Below, piece after piece: positions 33,405 through 40,746 of a stretch of DNA of 48,847 bases. Origin of the DNA: an uncultured Desulfovibrio sp. (lineage in GTDB: Bacteria > Desulfobacterota > Desulfovibrionia > Desulfovibrionales > Desulfovibrionaceae); NCBI RefSeq assembly GCF_949282365.1, contig NZ_CASDOY010000008.1, positions 1 to 48,847 on the forward strand. Reading direction: 5' to 3'. Below the pieces are notes generated by a model that made no database searches, had not been told where the DNA came from, and was given only the letters and a program-made list of their open reading frames with translations. The position numbers and the translations under genes are program-made. Every line of letters begins with the position of its first letter. Positions within the stretch are counted from its first letter, which is position 1.

Positions 33405-34217
33405 ATGTTCAGGTTTGGGAATCTCCGCCACCTGTCGGGGGCCTGCTGCCACAGCGGTCGCCTGCTGGCGCTGGCGGCCCTGCTCTCGTACCTTTCGCTG
33501 GCGCCGGAGCTGTGCTCTCCGGCCAGTGCCGCACACGGCCAGGGCTCCATGCTGGCCGACTCGCATTCCAGGCCGTCCCCATCCCCCATCTCCGTGACGG
33601 ACTGCCAGCTGCGCCGCGTCTCCCGCCCGGGCATGCCCGACATCACCATCAGCTATCCCATGCTGGGCCGCAAGGATGTGGACCGCGACGTGGCCGGCTG
33701 GGTGGAACGCATCGCCTCCACCTTCGAGACCGAACTGGCCCCCCTTTCCCTGCAGTTCCAGGAGGAGGAACGCCCCCCCTGCGAACTCATGGGCTCCTAT
33801 ACCCTGACGCGCCCCTCGGCCAGGGCCCTGAGCCTGGTCTTCGAGATCTGGACCTATACCGGCGGCGCCCACGGCAATCTGGATGTCATCCCGCTCAATT
33901 ACAGCCTGCTCTCCGGCCAGCGCCTGGGACTGGTGGACATCTTTGAGAATGTGGACAAGGCCCTGGAGATCATGTCGTCCAAATCACGGCGGGAACTGGC
34001 CGTGCGCCTGGGCGGCGGCCGGGTGGACAGCATGATCCTGGAAGGCACGGAGCCCGTGACCGACAATTTCTCGGCCCTGGCCCTGGTGCCCGGCGGGGTG
34101 CGCGTCTATTTCCAGCCCTATCAGGTGGCCCCCTGGGCCGCCGGTACGCAGCGCGTCTTCATCTCGCTGGAGGAACTGGCCGAAGCCGGTCCCCTGCGCC
34201 TGCTCTGGGAAGACTGA
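33405..34217 (+). CDS. Exported DUF3298-type (RsiV-like) protein
   Basis: A 270-residue protein with an N-terminal signal peptide (LLALAALLSYLSLAPELCSPASA). The mature part has a DUF4163-like start (ISYPMLGRKDVDRDVAGWVERIASTF) and the DUF3298 hallmark WTYTGGAHGNLDVIPLNYSLLSGQRLGLVDIF, with YFQPYQVAPWAAGTQRVFISLEEL at the end. Relatives include the periplasmic domain of anti-sigma factor RsiV and peptidoglycan-linked proteins. No enzyme activity is implied. GGGGGGAAAA precedes ATG 33405. Its stop shares a base with the start of the dehydratase-like gene (TGATG), which couples an envelope protein to a fatty-acid-like cluster. Confidence 0.82.
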   Translation: MFRFGNLRHLSGACCHSGRLLALAALLSYLSLAPELCSPASAAHGQGSMLADSHSRPSPSPISVTDCQLRRVSRPGMPDITISYPMLGRKDVDRDVAGWVERIASTFETELAPLSLQFQEEERPPCELMGSYTLTRPSARALSLVFEIWTYTGGAHGNLDVIPLNYSLLSGQRLGLVDIFENVDKALEIMSSKSRRELAVRLGGGRVDSMILEGTEPVTDNFSALALVPGGVRVYFQPYQVAPWAAGTQRVFISLEELAEAGPLRLLWED

Positions 34218-34528
34218 TGCCGCAGCGGGACGTGCCTCTGCGCTTTCCCGGCGGAGCGGCCCTGCTGGCCGATCACTTCCCCGGCGCGCCCCGCGTGCCC
34301 GGTTCCTGCCTGCTGGAAGCCATGCGCCGGAGCGTGGAGGAGGCCTTTGCGCCGTGCCGTGTCCGTGCCGTGCGCCGTGCGCGTTTCCGTCGTTTCGTCC
34401 TGCCGGACGAGGCCCTGCTGTGCCGCATCAGCACCGATGACAGCGACGGGGCCGCGCCGGCGGAACTGCGCTGCCGCCTGCTGTGCGGGGACGACTGCGC
34501 GGCGGAGGCGGTGTTCGTCCTGGCATGA
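34217..34528 (+). CDS. FabZ/FabA-like hotdog dehydratase, short
   Basis: A 103-residue protein. HFPGAPRVPGSCLLEAMRRSVEEAF closely follows the FabZ active-site helix region (HFPGxPxxPGvlxxEAM), with the catalytic His and Glu in place. FRRFVLPDEALLCRIS fits the next beta strands. It is shorter than FabZ (about 150). It would dehydrate a 3-hydroxyacyl-ACP. It starts on the last base of the DUF3298 stop. A gap of 299 bp (34529-34827, nothing else seen) separates it from the SDR gene. Within the cluster it probably provides the dehydration step of a pimeloyl-type chain. Confidence 0.72.
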   Translation: MPQRDVPLRFPGGAALLADHFPGAPRVPGSCLLEAMRRSVEEAFAPCRVRAVRRARFRRFVLPDEALLCRISTDDSDGAAPAELRCRLLCGDDCAAEAVFVLA

Positions 34529-34827
34529 GGTGGCTGCGGGCCTGATGGCCCGGGCCGGCTCTTTCCGGCCGGAGCTTGCCGGGCGGTCCTGCCGGGCCTG
34601 ACGTTTCGGGCCGGCCCGGACAGCGGGGAAAGAAAGGGCGCGTGGGCAAAAATGGCCCTTCTTCCTCCCCCGGCGTCCCGCTTTCCCGCAACACCTTTCT
34701 CATGCTCCCTGTCGCGCCTCCTGATGCGCCGCCAGTCACCTGTCCGCAGGTCCCGGCGGGATCAGGTCTGCTGCCGCGCGTGGCGCCCCCTCTTGCATGC
34801 GGGCCGCTTTTTTTTCACTATGCGGCC

Positions 34828-35556
34828 ATGCGATTGACCTTCTCCGGTTCCGTTCTCATCCTTGGCGGCAGCAGCGAGCTGGGCCGCGCCCTGGCCCTGG
34901 CCCTGCGGGCCGAGGGGGCCCAGGTCTGCTGCGTCTGCCGTGACGACGTGGGCTGCGCGCGTTGCACGCGGGACGGCCTGCCCGCTCTCGTGCTCGGCGA
35001 GCCCGAAAGCCTGCCCACCCGCTGCGAGGCCCTGCTGGGCCTGCCTGTGGGCCATCTGGCCGATCTGCTGCACTCCCGTTTCGAATGCCTGGTGGGCATG
35101 GCCGCGCCGCAGGCCATCGGGGCCTGGGCGGACAATGACCTGGTCCTGCGCGCCCGCTGCCTGCGCGCCGTGAGCCGGGCCATGCTGGCCCGCCGTTTCG
35201 GGCGCTGCGTCTTCGTCTCGTCCAGCGCCGCCCAGCGCCCCTCTCCCGGTCAGGGCTGGTACGCCGCGGCCAAACTGGCAGGGGAGGCCCTGTACCGCAG
35301 TCTGGGCGTGGAACTGGCCGGGCGCGGCCTCAGCGCCTGTTCGGCGCGCCTGAGCTGGCTGGATGCCGGGCGCGGCCATGGATTTTTGTCCGGCCACGGA
35401 CAGGCGGCCCGCGCCATGCCCGCCGGGCGCTGTCTGGACGTTGCCGACGTACTGCCGGGCCTGTGTTTTTTGCTGTCGGCGGAGGCTGCGGCCATCAACG
35501 GCAGCGTGGTGACCCTCGACGGGGGCCTGGGGGCCCTCAAACTCCCGGAGCTGTGA
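34828..35556 (+). CDS. Short-chain dehydrogenase, FabG-like ketoacyl-ACP reductase
   Basis: A 242-residue Rossmann-fold SDR. The cofactor loop is LILGGSSELGRALALAL. The catalytic Ser is in VFVSSSAAQ, and the YxxxK pair in WYAAAKLAGEAL. The C-terminus GSVVTLDGGLGAL is the usual SDR end. An unusual Cys-rich stretch after the nucleotide loop (VCCVCRDDVGCARC) replaces the common second helix. It probably reduces 3-ketoacyl-ACP with NADPH. No clear ribosome site is seen before ATG 34828. The stop overlaps the ACP start (TGATG). Confidence 0.83.
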   Translation: MRLTFSGSVLILGGSSELGRALALALRAEGAQVCCVCRDDVGCARCTRDGLPALVLGEPESLPTRCEALLGLPVGHLADLLHSRFECLVGMAAPQAIGAWADNDLVLRARCLRAVSRAMLARRFGRCVFVSSSAAQRPSPGQGWYAAAKLAGEALYRSLGVELAGRGLSACSARLSWLDAGRGHGFLSGHGQAARAMPAGRCLDVADVLPGLCFLLSAEAAAINGSVVTLDGGLGALKLPEL

Positions 35557-35954
35557 TGACATACGACGAGATCAGCCTCAGGGTCCGCGAGATCGTGGCC
35601 CGTCTGTTCGAGCGCGACCCCGCGAGCCTGAGCGACGCGACCCTGCTGATGCAGGACCTGCCCTGCGAATCCATCGACCTGCTGGAAGTGAGCGTGCAGC
35701 TGGGCGCCACCTTCCATGTCTTCGTGGATGAGGAGCGCGCCTTTTTGCGTTCCCTGCGCTACCAGCTGGCGGAGGCCCCGGATGCGGCGGCCCTGCTGCG
35801 CGAGCATTACGGCCATCTGGACGAGGCCCGGCGGCGGCAGCTGCTCGAGTTCTATGCCGGCGGCGACGCCGCGACGCTGCGCTCGCCCCTGACCCTGGGC
35901 GATATCGCCCGCTGGGTGGAACAGGCCGTCAGGGCCACGCGGCAGGGGGCCTGA
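35556..35954 (+). CDS. Acyl carrier protein-like, extended
   Basis: A 132-residue protein. The N-terminal half reads ISLRVREIVARLFERDPASLSDATLLMQDLPCESIDLLEVSVQL, an ACP pattern with Ser 39 in the place of the 4'-phosphopantetheine serine (DLPCESIDLLE for DLGxDSLDxVE). The C-terminal 60 residues are an extra helical part absent from standard ACP (about 80). It would carry the growing acyl chain for the enzymes encoded around it. Both ends overlap neighbouring genes by one base (TGATG), so it is translated with the reductase and the ketosynthase. Confidence 0.8.
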   Translation: MTYDEISLRVREIVARLFERDPASLSDATLLMQDLPCESIDLLEVSVQLGATFHVFVDEERAFLRSLRYQLAEAPDAAALLREHYGHLDEARRRQLLEFYAGGDAATLRSPLTLGDIARWVEQAVRATRQGA

Positions 35955-37168
35955 TGTCCGCGTCGCCGACGGTGGTCATCAGCGGCGTGGGCTGCTGCAC
36001 GGCTCTGGGCCATGACCTGGACGGCATGGCCCGCAACCTGCGCGACGGACGGGACGCTTTCCGGGCCTCCGGGGCCCTGGAAGGCCTTGCCGTCTGTCCG
36101 GTGCAGGACTGGGGCCGGGACGAGGCCCGGCAGCGCTTCGAGGGCTGGCGGCATCGCCACTACCTGAACCGGGCCGGCCAGATGGCCGTGCTTTCCGGCC
36201 TGCGCGCCGTGCGGGATGCCGGACTGGAACAGGGCCTGCCCGCGCGCAGCCAGATCATTGCGGCCATGGGGCCCATGCTGGACGTCAGCGGTGAACCGGG
36301 CCTGCCGCCGCAGGACAGCATGCCGCTGGCGGCCCTCTGGCTGCTGCGCTGGCTGCCCAATACCGCCGCCGGGGCGCTGGCCCGTTTCTGCGGCTGCCAC
36401 GGCGAGGTCCTGACCGTCAATGCCGCCTGCGCCTCGGCCCTGCAGGCCCTGGGCGAAGGCTGGCGGCGCATACGTTTTGGCCTGGCCGACGCCGTGCTGG
36501 TCACGGCCGGGGACAGCCGCCTGTCCCTGGGCGGCCTGCTGGGCTATCACAAGGCCCGTGCCCTCAGTCTGTGCGCACCCAGCGCGGGCCCGCGTCCCTT
36601 TGACGGCAGCCGGGACGGCTTCGTGCCCGGCGAGGGCGGTGCGGCCTTCGTGCTGGAGAGCCTGGCCTCGGCGCAGGCCCGTGGGGCGCATGTGCATGCG
36701 CGGATCCTGGGCTACGGCGCGTCCGTGGACGCCGGGAGCCTGACCGCGCCCGAAGCCCGGGGCACCTGGGCCGAGCTGGCCGTGCGGGCCGCCCTCGGGG
36801 AAGCGGGGCTCGACGCCGGGGAGCTGGGCTGGCTCTCGGCCCACGGCACGGGCACGCAGCTCAACGACCAGGCCGAGAGCCTGCTCTGGGAACGCCTGCT
36901 GGCGGATCGTCCCGGCGGCCCGGCCGTCATGGCCTTCAAATCCTGGCTGGGGCACGGCTCCTCGGCCTGCGGCGCGCTGGAACTGTGCTGCGCGCTGGCG
37001 GCCTGGCGCGACGGCCGGATGCCGCCCGTCCGGCATCTGGAGCGGCCCTGTTCCGCACGTCTGGACTTCGTGCGCGCGCCTCGTCCTTTCCCTTCCGGCC
37101 CCGGCCTGCTGGAAAACTTCGGTTTCGGCGGCCAGAACGCGGCGCTGGTGGTGGATCTGCGCCCATGA
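35954..37168 (+). CDS. Beta-ketoacyl-ACP synthase (FabF-like)
   Basis: A 404-residue condensing enzyme of the thiolase fold. The nucleophile Cys is in VNAACASALQAL, the first His in SAHGTGTQLNDQAES, and the second His in KSWLGHGSSACG. GISGVGCCTALG-like start and ENFGFGGQNAALVV end fit FabF/KAS II. It would extend an acyl-ACP with malonyl-ACP. It overlaps the ACP gene by one base and the next gene by four (ATGA). As part of this cluster it probably elongates a special starter toward pimeloyl-ACP rather than bulk lipids. Confidence 0.9.
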   Translation: MSASPTVVISGVGCCTALGHDLDGMARNLRDGRDAFRASGALEGLAVCPVQDWGRDEARQRFEGWRHRHYLNRAGQMAVLSGLRAVRDAGLEQGLPARSQIIAAMGPMLDVSGEPGLPPQDSMPLAALWLLRWLPNTAAGALARFCGCHGEVLTVNAACASALQALGEGWRRIRFGLADAVLVTAGDSRLSLGGLLGYHKARALSLCAPSAGPRPFDGSRDGFVPGEGGAAFVLESLASAQARGAHVHARILGYGASVDAGSLTAPEARGTWAELAVRAALGEAGLDAGELGWLSAHGTGTQLNDQAESLLWERLLADRPGGPAVMAFKSWLGHGSSACGALELCCALAAWRDGRMPPVRHLERPCSARLDFVRAPRPFPSGPGLLENFGFGGQNAALVVDLRP

Positions 37169-37644
37169 ACTGTGATTTTCTCCTTGAGGCGCCCGCGCCC
37201 TTCGTGCTGCTGGATGCGGCCCGTACCATGACCGGAGCGGATGGGCCGCACCTCGTGGCCTGGCGTCGCTGCGCGGCCGCGCCTTTCTGGCAGGTGCTGG
37301 AGGCCGCCGCGCAGGCCGCGGCCCTGCAACAGCGCGTGGCGCGGGATTTTGCCTGCCATGCCTTCCTGCTGTCCGTGGAGCGCGCTCCGTGGTGCGCGGG
37401 CCCCTTGTCCGGCACGGCCTGTCTGGAGGTGCGCGTCATGGCGCAGGGGAGCGGGGTGGCGGCCTCGCTGGTGCGTGTGCGTGGGCTGGCCGGGCCTGAA
37501 GGGGCGCTGCCGCCGCTGGAGCTGGAACTGCGCGTGGGCCTGCTGCCCTATGACGCTTCTTTTTCCCGTGAGCTGCTGGAACGCCGCTACAGGGAGCTGT
37601 ACCGATGCCTGTCCCGCAACGCCGAAGCCTTTTTGACTGTCTGA
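37165..37644 (+). CDS. Second hotdog-fold, FabZ/ApeP-like protein
   Basis: A 159-residue protein. PFVLLDAARTMTGADG resembles the strand-turn of ApeP/FabZ dehydratases (LLLDRV), and FWQVLEAAAQAAALQQRV resembles their central helix with the EA-AQ pattern. The His expected in FabZ (HFPG) is not in the matching place, so activity may differ or be lost. LELELRVGLLPYDASF and a charged final helix complete it. Its start overlaps the ketosynthase stop (ATGA), and its 3' end overlaps the BioF-like gene by 40 bp. It is probably a partner dehydratase or thioesterase-like subunit; confidence in exact role is low. Confidence 0.6.
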   Translation: MNCDFLLEAPAPFVLLDAARTMTGADGPHLVAWRRCAAAPFWQVLEAAAQAAALQQRVARDFACHAFLLSVERAPWCAGPLSGTACLEVRVMAQGSGVAASLVRVRGLAGPEGALPPLELELRVGLLPYDASFSRELLERRYRELYRCLSRNAEAFLTV

Positions 37645-38801
37645 ACGGCCGTGTCCGGGCCGATGCCCGTCTGGGCCTTGCCCGCAGCAGCGCCGCCCTG
37701 GCCGGCGGGGCCGCCGGACCGCTGGTGCGCCGGGATGGCCGGGAATACATCTCCTTCATGAGCAATGACGGGCTGGGCCTGGCCGCCGACGCGCAGTGGC
37801 AGGCGCGGGTGGCCGCCTGCTTCGCCGCCCATGCGCCGTCGGCTTCGGCCTCGCGTTTGGCCGGGGGCCGCAGCGAGCTGGTGGACCGGGCCTGCCGGGC
37901 CGTGGCCGGGTATTTCGGCTTTGCGGAATGCCTTTTCCTGCCCAGCGGCTACCAGGCCAATCTGGCCTGCGTGACGGCCCTGCTCCAGCAGGGGCAGGAA
38001 GCCTTCGTGGACCGCCGCTGCCATGCCAGCGTCATGCGGGCCCTGCCGCTGGCCGGGGCGCGCGTCCGCGCCTGGAACCATCTGGATTACGGACATCTGG
38101 AACGCCTGCTGGCCTCTCTGCCGCCGGAAGCGCCGCAGCCGGTGGTCATGGCCGAATCCCTGTACAGCATGGACGGGGCGGCCCTCGATCTTTCCCGCAT
38201 GGCGGCCCTGCGCCGGGAATACGGCTTTTTCCTGTGCGTGGACGAGGCCCACGCTCTGGGGGCCCTGGGCCCCGGCGGGCGCGGCCTGTGCGCCGCGCAG
38301 GCGGCACGGGACGGCGGTGCGGCCCCGGCCGATCTGGTGGTGGGCACGCTGGGCAAATCCCTGGGCCTGTGGGGCGCTTTTTTGCTCCTGCCCGCAGGCT
38401 TCACGCCCCTGTTCGAGCATCTGGCCTCGGCCGTCATGCACAGCACGGCCCTGCCGCCCGCCCATGCGGCCTGCCTGCTGGCGCTGGTGGAGGAACTGCC
38501 GCACCTTGAGGCGCGCCGCCGCACGCTGGCCGCGCGCGTGGCCTTTTTCCGTCAGGCGCTCACGGAACGGGGCCTGCCGGTCATGGGCGATGCCCATATC
38601 CTGTCCGTGCCGGTGGGCGATGAGGAGCGCTGCCACCGTCTGGCCGCCCGTCTGGCCGGGAGCGGCGTGCTGGTGCTGGGCGCGCGCTGGCCCACCGTGC
38701 CGCGTGGTCAGGCCCTGCTGCGCTTCGGCCTCACCGTCCGGCATACGGAAGATCTGCTGGCCCGCACGGCCGCTGTGCTGGCCGGGCTGTGGGAAGGATA
38801 G
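37605..38801 (+). CDS. bioF: Alpha-oxoamine synthase, probably 8-amino-7-oxononanoate synthase
   Basis: A 398-residue PLP enzyme of fold type I. NDGLGLAADAQW, SASASRLAGGRSELVDRACR, FLPSGYQANLA, ESLYSMDGAALDLSRMAAL, VDEAHALGALGPGGRG and the PLP-lysine segment VGTLGKSLGLWGAF are the AONS/KBL/SPT hallmarks. BioF joins pimeloyl-ACP (or -CoA) with alanine. GGGAG lies before the ATG, inside the upstream gene. The ACP, ketosynthase, reductase and dehydratase genes ahead of it recall Desulfovibrio biotin loci, from memory. Serine palmitoyltransferase- or CqsA-like activity is the alternative. bioA, bioB and bioD are not in the window. Confidence 0.78.
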   Translation: MPVPQRRSLFDCLNGRVRADARLGLARSSAALAGGAAGPLVRRDGREYISFMSNDGLGLAADAQWQARVAACFAAHAPSASASRLAGGRSELVDRACRAVAGYFGFAECLFLPSGYQANLACVTALLQQGQEAFVDRRCHASVMRALPLAGARVRAWNHLDYGHLERLLASLPPEAPQPVVMAESLYSMDGAALDLSRMAALRREYGFFLCVDEAHALGALGPGGRGLCAAQAARDGGAAPADLVVGTLGKSLGLWGAFLLLPAGFTPLFEHLASAVMHSTALPPAHAACLLALVEELPHLEARRRTLAARVAFFRQALTERGLPVMGDAHILSVPVGDEERCHRLAARLAGSGVLVLGARWPTVPRGQALLRFGLTVRHTEDLLARTAAVLAGLWEG

Positions 38802-39118
38802 GAAGACGGACGGGGAGGCGGAGGACCCCGTTGGGGTGGGGCCCCTGCCTCAGCGTCCCCCTCCATGCCGCCGGAAACTTTTGCTCCGGTCTGGCGGCGG
38901 GCCTCCGGCCTTGCACCACGGGCAGGGCCCTCTCGCCCGGACTGGCGGGCATGGACTTCAGGGGGGCGAGGCGTCTGGGGGGGGACGGTGCTGCGTTCCC
39001 TGCACCCCGGGATACCGGCAGGCGGACGGAAAGGAGCGGAGTCCCGTGCCATGAGCGGGAAAAGGACGGCGGGACCGGGAAGGTCCCGGCTGTCCTGCAG
39101 TGACAGAACGCAGGACAT
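38802..39118. other. Gene-free stretch after bioF
   Basis: About 315 bp without a gene. It contains an imperfect, decayed long hairpin (GGGGAGGCGGAGG near 38815 facing CCTGCCTC near 38848) of the same style as the one 3' of queD. It ends in the bidirectional terminator at 39119. Confidence 0.5.
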
Positions 39119-39154
39119 AAAAAAGAGGAACGCTGTGGAGCGTCCCTCTTTTTT
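39119..39154. terminator. Bidirectional terminator between bioF and yedF
   Basis: AAAAAAGAGGAACGCT (39119-39134) and AGCGTCCCTCTTTTTT (39139-39154) pair over 16 bp with one A-C mismatch and loop GTGG, serving the convergent transcripts. Confidence 0.92.
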
Positions 39155-39212
39155 CATGCCTCATGCGCGGGCAGGGAAAGGTGCTTTCCCGCACGGCCCG
39201 CAGGCGTTGCGG

Positions 39213-39821
39213 TCAGGGCCGGATGACCTTGTCGGCCAGCGCCAGGCTGGTCACCACGTCCATCATGTTGGTGGTCTCGCCCACCTGCCTGGCTTCCAGC
39301 AGGTTGAAGAAGTTGAGGCAGGTGCCGCAGACCAGGATGCTGACGCCGTTGCTTTCCAGCTGCTTCAGGGTATCCAGGCACTTGCCGGGCAGGGAGGCCA
39401 GCCTGACGCCGCCGTTGAGCAGCACGATGCGCCACAGGGACGGGCCCAGTTCGGGCAGGCTGGCCAGGAAGTTTTCCATCAGGCGGGCGCCCAGTTCGTC
39501 GTCGCCGCGGCCCAGGGTCTCGGTGGTGATGAGCACCAGGGTCTTGCGCGCCTGTTCCGTCGCCGCCGCGGGGGCCTGTTCGCCGTCCGGGGCCTGGGGC
39601 GCGGCCCCCTGGGCCAGCCCGCGCACTTCCCACAGCGCGTCCCCGGGCCGGCTGACGCTGACCTCAAAGCCGCTGCGGCGCAGGAAACGGCTCACGTTCT
39701 CGCTGGCGGCGGCATTGTCCACCTGCACCAGCAGTTCCTGGGGATGTTCCTGTTCCAGTGCGTCACGGGTGCGCATCACAGGCTGGGGGCAGGCCAGGCC
39801 CCGGCAATCCAGAGTCTTCAT
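39213..39821 (-). CDS. yedF: YedF: TusA-like plus DsrE-like sulfur/selenium protein
   Basis: A 202-residue two-domain protein. The N-terminal TusA domain has CRGLACPQPVMRTRDAL (Cys 6 and the conserved CPxP Cys 11) and VDNAAASENVSRFL. A Pro/Ala-rich linker joins a DsrE-like domain (TLVLITTETLGRGDDELGARLMENFLASL; ILVCGTCLNFFNLLE with a conserved Cys). This matches the YedF family often named selenium metabolism protein, thought to relay sulfur or selenium as persulfide or perselenide. AAGGAGAAGACGG gives a good ribosome site. It is alone on its strand. The hydrogenase encoded next door is the all-Cys type, so no selenoprotein in the window explains it. Confidence 0.93.
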   Translation of the reverse strand: MKTLDCRGLACPQPVMRTRDALEQEHPQELLVQVDNAAASENVSRFLRRSGFEVSVSRPGDALWEVRGLAQGAAPQAPDGEQAPAAATEQARKTLVLITTETLGRGDDELGARLMENFLASLPELGPSLWRIVLLNGGVRLASLPGKCLDTLKQLESNGVSILVCGTCLNFFNLLEARQVGETTNMMDVVTSLALADKVIRP

Positions 39822-40396
39822 CCGTCTTCTCCTTGCGGTTTCGCTCCGGCGACATGCCGGCGGCCCCAGTATGCCAGATGCGGCAGGCAGGGTCGAGGGC
39901 CTTCACGCGGAGCAAAACAGGGGAACCGTCCCGGCTCCGGGCAGGACGGCGTGAAACAGGGCTCGACGGAAGGCCGCCTGCGGCGCGGCATCCGGCATAG
40001 GGGCCTACTCGCCTGACGCTCCGCTCACCACCTCATGCGGGAAAACGGGAGCGCCTGTTCCCTGCGGGGAGCCCGCGGACAAGGCATGGGAAAGGCGCGG
40101 ACAGGCGGAGGGGCGAGGCAAAGGGCGCGGGAGAGGGCGGAGAGGGGCGGGGCAAAGCGCCCGGGGACATCCGGCGGCATGCCCGGGCAGACCGGCCGGC
40201 AGGACAGGAGGCGGCGCGCAGGGTCAGCACGGGCGCGGCAGGTGGGACGGGAGGCGGGCAAAGCAGGACCGGACAGGCAGGGAAGCGTGCGGGATCGCGC
40301 CGGGCCGGGCCGGGCGGAGAAAAAATTTTTTCCTGTGGCGACGGGCCTTCATGCGCTGGCGGGGGCGGGTCCATTGCCGAAAATCAGCCGGGGCAG
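39822..40396. other. Gene-free, purine-rich stretch
   Basis: About 575 bp with no gene. The plus strand is strikingly G/A-rich between about 40060 and 40320. A perfect palindrome of six A and six T flanked by G/C (40319-40332) may bend the DNA; it lies 65 bp before the hydrogenase -35 box. Confidence 0.55.
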
Positions 40397-40425
40397 TTGA
40401 CCTGATGCGCGCGGCAGGATAGAGT
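40397..40425 (+). promoter_or_regulatory. Hydrogenase operon promoter
   Basis: TTGACC (40397-40402), 17-bp spacer, TAGAGT (40420-40425). Transcription would start near 40432, giving a leader of about 315 nt before hynB. Confidence 0.7.
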
Positions 40426-40431
40426 AGTCCT

Positions 40432-40746
40432 CAAGGCGGAATTTTCCGCCGTAAGGAGGCATCATGTTCATTGTCCGTTTGTGAGGTAGCCAGGTAACGA
40501 CGCGGGTTCGCGTTTTTTCCTGGTTGCGGCGCAGGGCAATGGATGGCATGCCCTCGCATAATCCCACCCATCCTTCCCTCCGTCGCAAACTCCCCCCATT
40601 CGACCATGCATGGCCTTGGTCGTCCCTTGCTGTGGCATGCACCTCATCAGCAGTGGACGGCAGTCGGGGGAAGGCTCCGTGGCTGGAGCCTTCCATTTCC
40701 TCTCATGCGATCGTGTTTTATCTCATCCTGCAGACAGGAGGCGCGT
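40432..40746 (+). promoter_or_regulatory. Structured leader of the hydrogenase operon
   Basis: In order: hairpin GGCGGAA-TT-TTCCGCC (40435-40450); ribosome site TAAGGAGG; a six-codon ORF (40464-40484); a short hairpin ACGCG-GGTT-CGCGT with six T (40500-40518), which could instead be held in a longer fold (CCAGG 40490-40494 with CCTGG 40519-40523); about 150 nt of pyrimidine-rich RNA; and a perfect 10-bp hairpin GGAAGGCTCC/GGAGCCTTCC (40669-40694). This arrangement looks like attenuation control. No known riboswitch class was recognised. Confidence 0.6.
40464..40484 (+). CDS. Candidate leader peptide MFIVRL
   Basis: ATG TTC ATT GTC CGT TTG TGA, preceded by TAAGGAGGCATC, the best ribosome site in the area. 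It follows the promoter by about 40 bp and sits 15 bp before a U-tract hairpin. It is too short to prove from coding statistics; the ribosome site and position are the evidence. Confidence 0.45.
   Translation: MFIVRL

Noticed and set aside
40485..40530. tRNA-like GGTTCG loop
   Set aside because: No cloverleaf, acceptor stem or anticodon arm can be built around it; it is part of the hydrogenase leader hairpin.
40543..40746. N-terminal extension of the hydrogenase small subunit
   Set aside because: The frame is open but the Tat signal and the AGGAGG ribosome site fix the start at 40747.
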